This document shows positions 60,289 to 64,000 of a stretch of DNA of 64,000 nucleotides, one piece after another. The position numbers were made by a program, and so were the translations under genes. Position 1 is the stretch's first letter. Every line of letters starts with the position of its first letter. Origin of the DNA: Pseudovirgaria hyperparasitica. Its lineage: Eukaryota > Ascomycota > Dothideomycetes > Acrospermales > Acrospermaceae. Where the stretch lies: assembly GCF_010093815.1 (NCBI RefSeq), contig NW_022985571.1, positions 103,731-167,730 of the forward strand. The letters run 5' to 3'. The notes under the pieces are model-generated. The model made no database searches. It worked only from the letters and a program-made list of their open reading frames with translations, and had not been told where the DNA came from.

Positions 60289-61240
60289 TAGCTAGATAGT
60301 ATAGTAGTAGTATACTATATTACTAGAAGCGTTTATTATCTAATATTATAGGTTTAAATTCTATAATAGCTACCTTTTTATATACTAGTTTTTATATACT
60401 CTACTAAAGATATATAGAGTTAAGTAAGTATATAATATAAAGATTACTATTATATAATTACTTAGTTCTAAGTAATAGTTAGATAATATAGTAGTATTAT
60501 ATAATAAAATTATCTAACTTAGCTATCTATCTATACTACCTTAAGTAGTAGAGCTAAGTCTAGAGTAGCTAGATCTAAAAAATCCTACTTAGCTTAAATT
60601 ATAGAATATATATATAGAGCCTTATCTATCTCTATAGAGTCTTATCTACTCTAATCTAGCTTAGCTTATACTTACTCTAGCTTAGTAACTATAAAATAGA
60701 TAGTAGTATCTAATTAAGTATTCTATCTACTAATAGATAATTATATAGTTCTAAAGAATAATTTCTAAATTTAGTCTAGCTAGGGTTAGTACTAAGGCAC
60801 GGACCTATTAGATATATACCCTCTCTAGTATTAGTTATCTTAATTAATAACTAATATCTAGCGTAAAGCTATATTTCTATAGATAGAAAAAACCCGGTAG
60901 TATAGAAATAATAGACTAGGCCTAGCCTAGTAATCTATCTAATTATAGAAGAGATAATACTTACTATAGTTAGTTAGGGTATTATTAAGAGCTAATACTA
61001 ATATAGTAATAAAAAAGTCTAATTTTAAAAAGAATAAGAAGTAAGTTTATTATCTAATAGAATTTAAGAACTTAGACTAGACTAGGTTAGATTAGTAATA
61101 GGGTCTAGTTAGAGAGCTAATTATAGAAGGTTTTCTTATATATATAGTAGCTTAGACTAGAGAAGGTCTATACCTATAGAATATATATATAGCTATATAT
61201 ATAGTTCTTCCTAGTTAAATACTAATATTATTATATTATT
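60289..61240 (+). mobile_element. 952-bp non-autonomous element with LINE 3' tail
   Basis: Inserted in L5 with an exact 13-bp target duplication. Its last ~115 bp (61128-61240) match the LINE 3' terminus, including the TATATAGTAGCTTAGACTAG block and an (ATT)n-like tail. The first ~840 bp are unrelated to the LINE and to anything else recognised here. There is no long open frame and no clear pol III A/B boxes. It does not contain the LINE 3' palindrome. It is best read as a non-autonomous retroposon moved by the LINE enzymes, or as a template-switch chimera. Confidence 0.75.
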
Positions 61241-62151
61241 ATAGATCTATAATCTATATTACTATTATTTTATTCTTAGATAATATATATAGAGTATAGA
61301 GATTATTAGCTAAGGGTTACCCTTAGCTAATAATTAGAGTTCTTCTAGAGTTCTTCTAGTATATACTAGAGTCTATCTAGTATATATCTAGTTTCTTCTA
61401 GTATATATATTAAGATCTACTAGTACTAAGAGAGTAGAAGATATATAAGTATTTACTAGATAATTTTCTTAAAGTACTTATTTAGCTAATATATAATATT
61501 AGAGGTTCTTATTATAGAATAAGTATTTATCTTTATATATAGAGATCTAGATATATTATAAGATAGTATTATATTATATATCTCTAATTATATACTTTAT
61601 ACTATAGAGATATATCTAGAATATCTCTCTAGTATAGAAAGTATAAAAGTTCTATAGCTTCTATTTAGGCTTAGAGAAGAATAGATATTTAGACTTTTAT
61701 AAGCTCTTTATATATCTATTTACTTAGTTTCTTCTATAGTTCTTAAATCTACTCTAAATATCTATTCTATTAGAATATCTAATAGACTTAAAGAGCTTCT
61801 TTCTACTTATTCTAGATCTATAATTATATAGTCTATATAAGTTTTTAAGGGTTCTACTAGTATAAGAAGGTATCTAGATTATCTTTAATCTCTTATATAA
61901 TCTAACTTAAGTATATCTCTATTAGATACTTATATTATATTTAAATCTAGTCTATATATAGAAGTACTTAATAGTAGATACTAACTTATATATATAGTAT
62001 AGTAAAAGTATATTCTATATATTCTATATATTTCTATACTTATTATTTAATAAAGTATATTACCCTCTATATCTAGTAGAAGTTCTATATATTTATTATA
62101 TTTATCTTATATTATAGTAGTACTATATTAGTAGCTTTATATATACTAGAT
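61241..62151 (-). mobile_element. LINE L5, continuation
   Basis: 3' UTR and C-terminal ORF2 of the LINE, minus strand, strongly degraded. The palindrome is at 61302-61334. It is cut at 62151 by the M-headed insertion. Confidence 0.85.
61302..61334. repeat. Palindrome with compensatory change
   Basis: Arms TTATTAGCTAAGGG and CCCTTAGCTAATAA around loop TTA. Compared with all other copies (GTTAAGGG/CCCTTAAC), both arms changed together from a T-A pair to a C-G pair, so pairing is kept. Confidence 0.9.
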
Positions 62152-63342
62152 AGGCTACGAAGCCTTATAAACCGCGTCCACGTTATCGTAGCTAGGCAAT
62201 GCCTCTATAGAGGTAGTAAGAGATTCGGAGCGGCGTTAATAGTAACCTAGTCGTCGCTAGATAGATGGTTAAAGAGTTTTCGCGGAGCGTCTACCTTACT
62301 AAACCACGCTAATATAACCTAGCTAGGGAAGTATATACTTCTATTCTATCCCTAATAAACGCGTTAAGAGAAGTTCACGAGAATAAAGGGATAAGAAAAC
62401 CATCTAACGCGCTACTACTATGTCGAAAGTAGGCCTAAATCTATTTTACTAACTAGGTAGAGGAAGCGGAGATTCTAGTAGCGTGATAGGATACCTTAAG
62501 GCTTAAACGGCTCTAGGAACGTAAGGAACACGTCGAGGGTAACTAAGAAACTACTACTAGAAGAACTTATTAAAGCTAACTCTTCTATAGTATTAAACTA
62601 CGTTTATTAAGCTATCTAGTACGACTACTAGTAGTATAACTCTATTAAGACCTTTCGCTCGATACGAGATACTACTTTACTACTAATAGGTAGAGTAGCT
62701 CCCGCGTACGAGAGATGTTATAGTCTACTATAGAAGGTGGGATACTAGAGTATATAGATAATAGTATATAGATATAGATAGGAGGCAGCTATAGGGACCC
62801 TTTAAGAGTAGTAGAAATAAGTCGGGTTAGTAGGAAGAGAATACCTAAGTCGCCTAGGCGTATATACGTAAGGGATTTAGAGGATACTCTCCTATAAGAT
62901 ATAGTTAGCCTATTATAGAGAGATCCTTATAGGTAACACGAAACTAAAAAGTAGTAATACTTAAAGGCGGGGCGTGGTATATAGTAGTAACTACTAGCTC
63001 TAAGGACCTTACCTCTTTAATAGGCTCTAACCCTTAATATATCTAGAAGTAGATAGAATTATATTCTAGCTAGAGAGACTACTATATAGCCTAAGAGAAC
63101 GGATATATATATTAATTTATAAAGAGATAGAACGTATCGCCTATAAGGCATATACGCTAGTATTATAAGTTTAAGGAGTAAACCTTATAGTTACCTAGCT
63201 AGGAGAGGCTTCGGTTACCTCTCCTAGTAGAGCCGGAGGTATAAGCCTAGAGGGAATAAGATAAGGCGAAAACAGGAGTAGGGCCTAATGGTATAGGGCA
63301 CGTCGAACCTATAGGAGTTATCTAACTCCGAACTAGAGGCCT
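62152..63342 (+). mobile_element. Module M, copy 2, fused to LINE 5' UTR
   Basis: 1191 bp, the same length and ends as copy 1 at 21431-22621, and nearly identical apart from scattered transitions. At 63343 it joins the LINE about 40 bp from that element's 5' end (AACGGACCAAACTGG, matching L4 at 50702). It was inserted in L5 (opposite strand), again as the 5' head of a LINE insertion. Confidence 0.85.
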
Positions 63343-64000
63343 AACGGACCAAACTGGTTAATTCGGGGTAAAACAGCGATTTACATACATTAAACAATAG
63401 AGTACACCGAGTATAACAACCTCTAACACACGTGCGTACATGTAGCGTATAATACACGATAATACCGACGTATAGAGATACTATATATATACGCTCGAAG
63501 ACTCTTTAATAATATAAGTATAGACTATATCTAATAAACGCTAATACGCTAACCCCCTTTTATTAGTTAAGGGCTACCCTTAACTAATAACTATAGCGGC
63601 CTTAGGTATCGTAATACCCCGGTATACGCCGGATATACCCCTACTAGTATAGTAGAAACAGCTATATAGCGATATTAATATAGATAGCTAGATATCTATC
63701 TAAAATATAGGAACTAACTAAGGGTGCGAAGCGCTATAGATAACCTAGACTAAGGGGACCCTAAGAGAGAAGACCCTCCTAGATAAAATTAAATACTAGA
63801 TAATATATATAGAGAGGGACGCCGAGGAGGGAAAGAAGACCCTCCTTTATATATTCTGAGACCTTATCCGGAATCTAAGAGAAATTATAGAGGAAGAAAG
63901 GAAGTCGTTACGAGAGGAACCTAGTAGTAGACTTAACTAAATAGAAGCTAGTCTACGGAGAATCTAGAAAGAGCTATTCTAAGGTAAGCGCCCTAACACG
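63343..64000 (+). mobile_element. LINE L6, 5' part, runs off the window
   Basis: Collinear with L4 from 50702: 5' UTR, palindrome at about 63559-63590, and the start of ORF1. It is less degraded than L3 and L5. Its 3' end lies beyond the window. Confidence 0.88.
63559..63590. repeat. Palindrome, 5' UTR of L6
   Basis: TTATTAGTTAAGGG, loop CTA, exact reverse complement. Confidence 0.95.

Overview
The window comes from a filamentous ascomycete, most likely a Dothideomycete; that placement is inferred from the gene content and intron style. It is a mosaic of a few ordinary gene islands set in long AT-rich blocks of dead transposons. The AT-rich blocks have almost no CA or TG dinucleotides on either strand and are rich in TA. 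That is the footprint of repeat-induced point mutation (RIP). The islands keep normal composition, short fungal introns and recognisable conserved proteins.

Gene island 1 (about 17.6-19.6 kb) holds COQ10 (+) and proteasome beta-3 PUP3 (-), convergent. Island 2 (about 23.8-27.6 kb) holds a DUF1640/Fmp32-type mitochondrial coiled-coil protein and an eight-exon 14-3-3 gene, both on +. Island 3 (about 58.2-60.0 kb) holds a single leucine-rich-repeat protein gene. No RNA genes or CRISPR arrays were seen.

The blocks between the islands are dominated by one LINE family, about 5.3 kb when full length. It has a zinc-knuckle ORF1, an ORF2 with endonuclease (GDFN, SDH) and reverse transcriptase (APGLDR, YVDD), and an (ATT)n 3' tail. 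Full-length copies L1 (333-5655), L2 (11902-17194) and L4 (50661-55998) each carry an exact 13-15 bp target-site duplication (TSD). L4 sits inside an older copy, L3. Every copy that keeps an end carries a near-perfect palindrome of about 31-33 bp, and it lies near both the 5' and the 3' end of the element. Two Ty3/Gypsy-like LTR fossils (29290-37298 and 37751-47456, both -) and several unclassified RIP-degraded repeats fill most of the rest. Two assembly gaps (19736-19975 and 37832-37966) lie in simple or tandem repeats.

The most unusual signals are in the LINE family. (1) A 1191-bp module 'M' occurs twice with identical ends, each time as the 5' head of a LINE-type insertion but fused to two different LINE positions (21431-22621 and 62152-63342). 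(2) A 952-bp element (60289-61240) shares only the last ~115 bp of the LINE and has an exact 13-bp TSD; it looks like a non-autonomous element mobilised by the LINE. (3) The paired palindromes include one copy with a compensatory base-pair change. (4) A ~45-bp sequence recurs at three gene-island edges, always reading outward into the AT-rich DNA.
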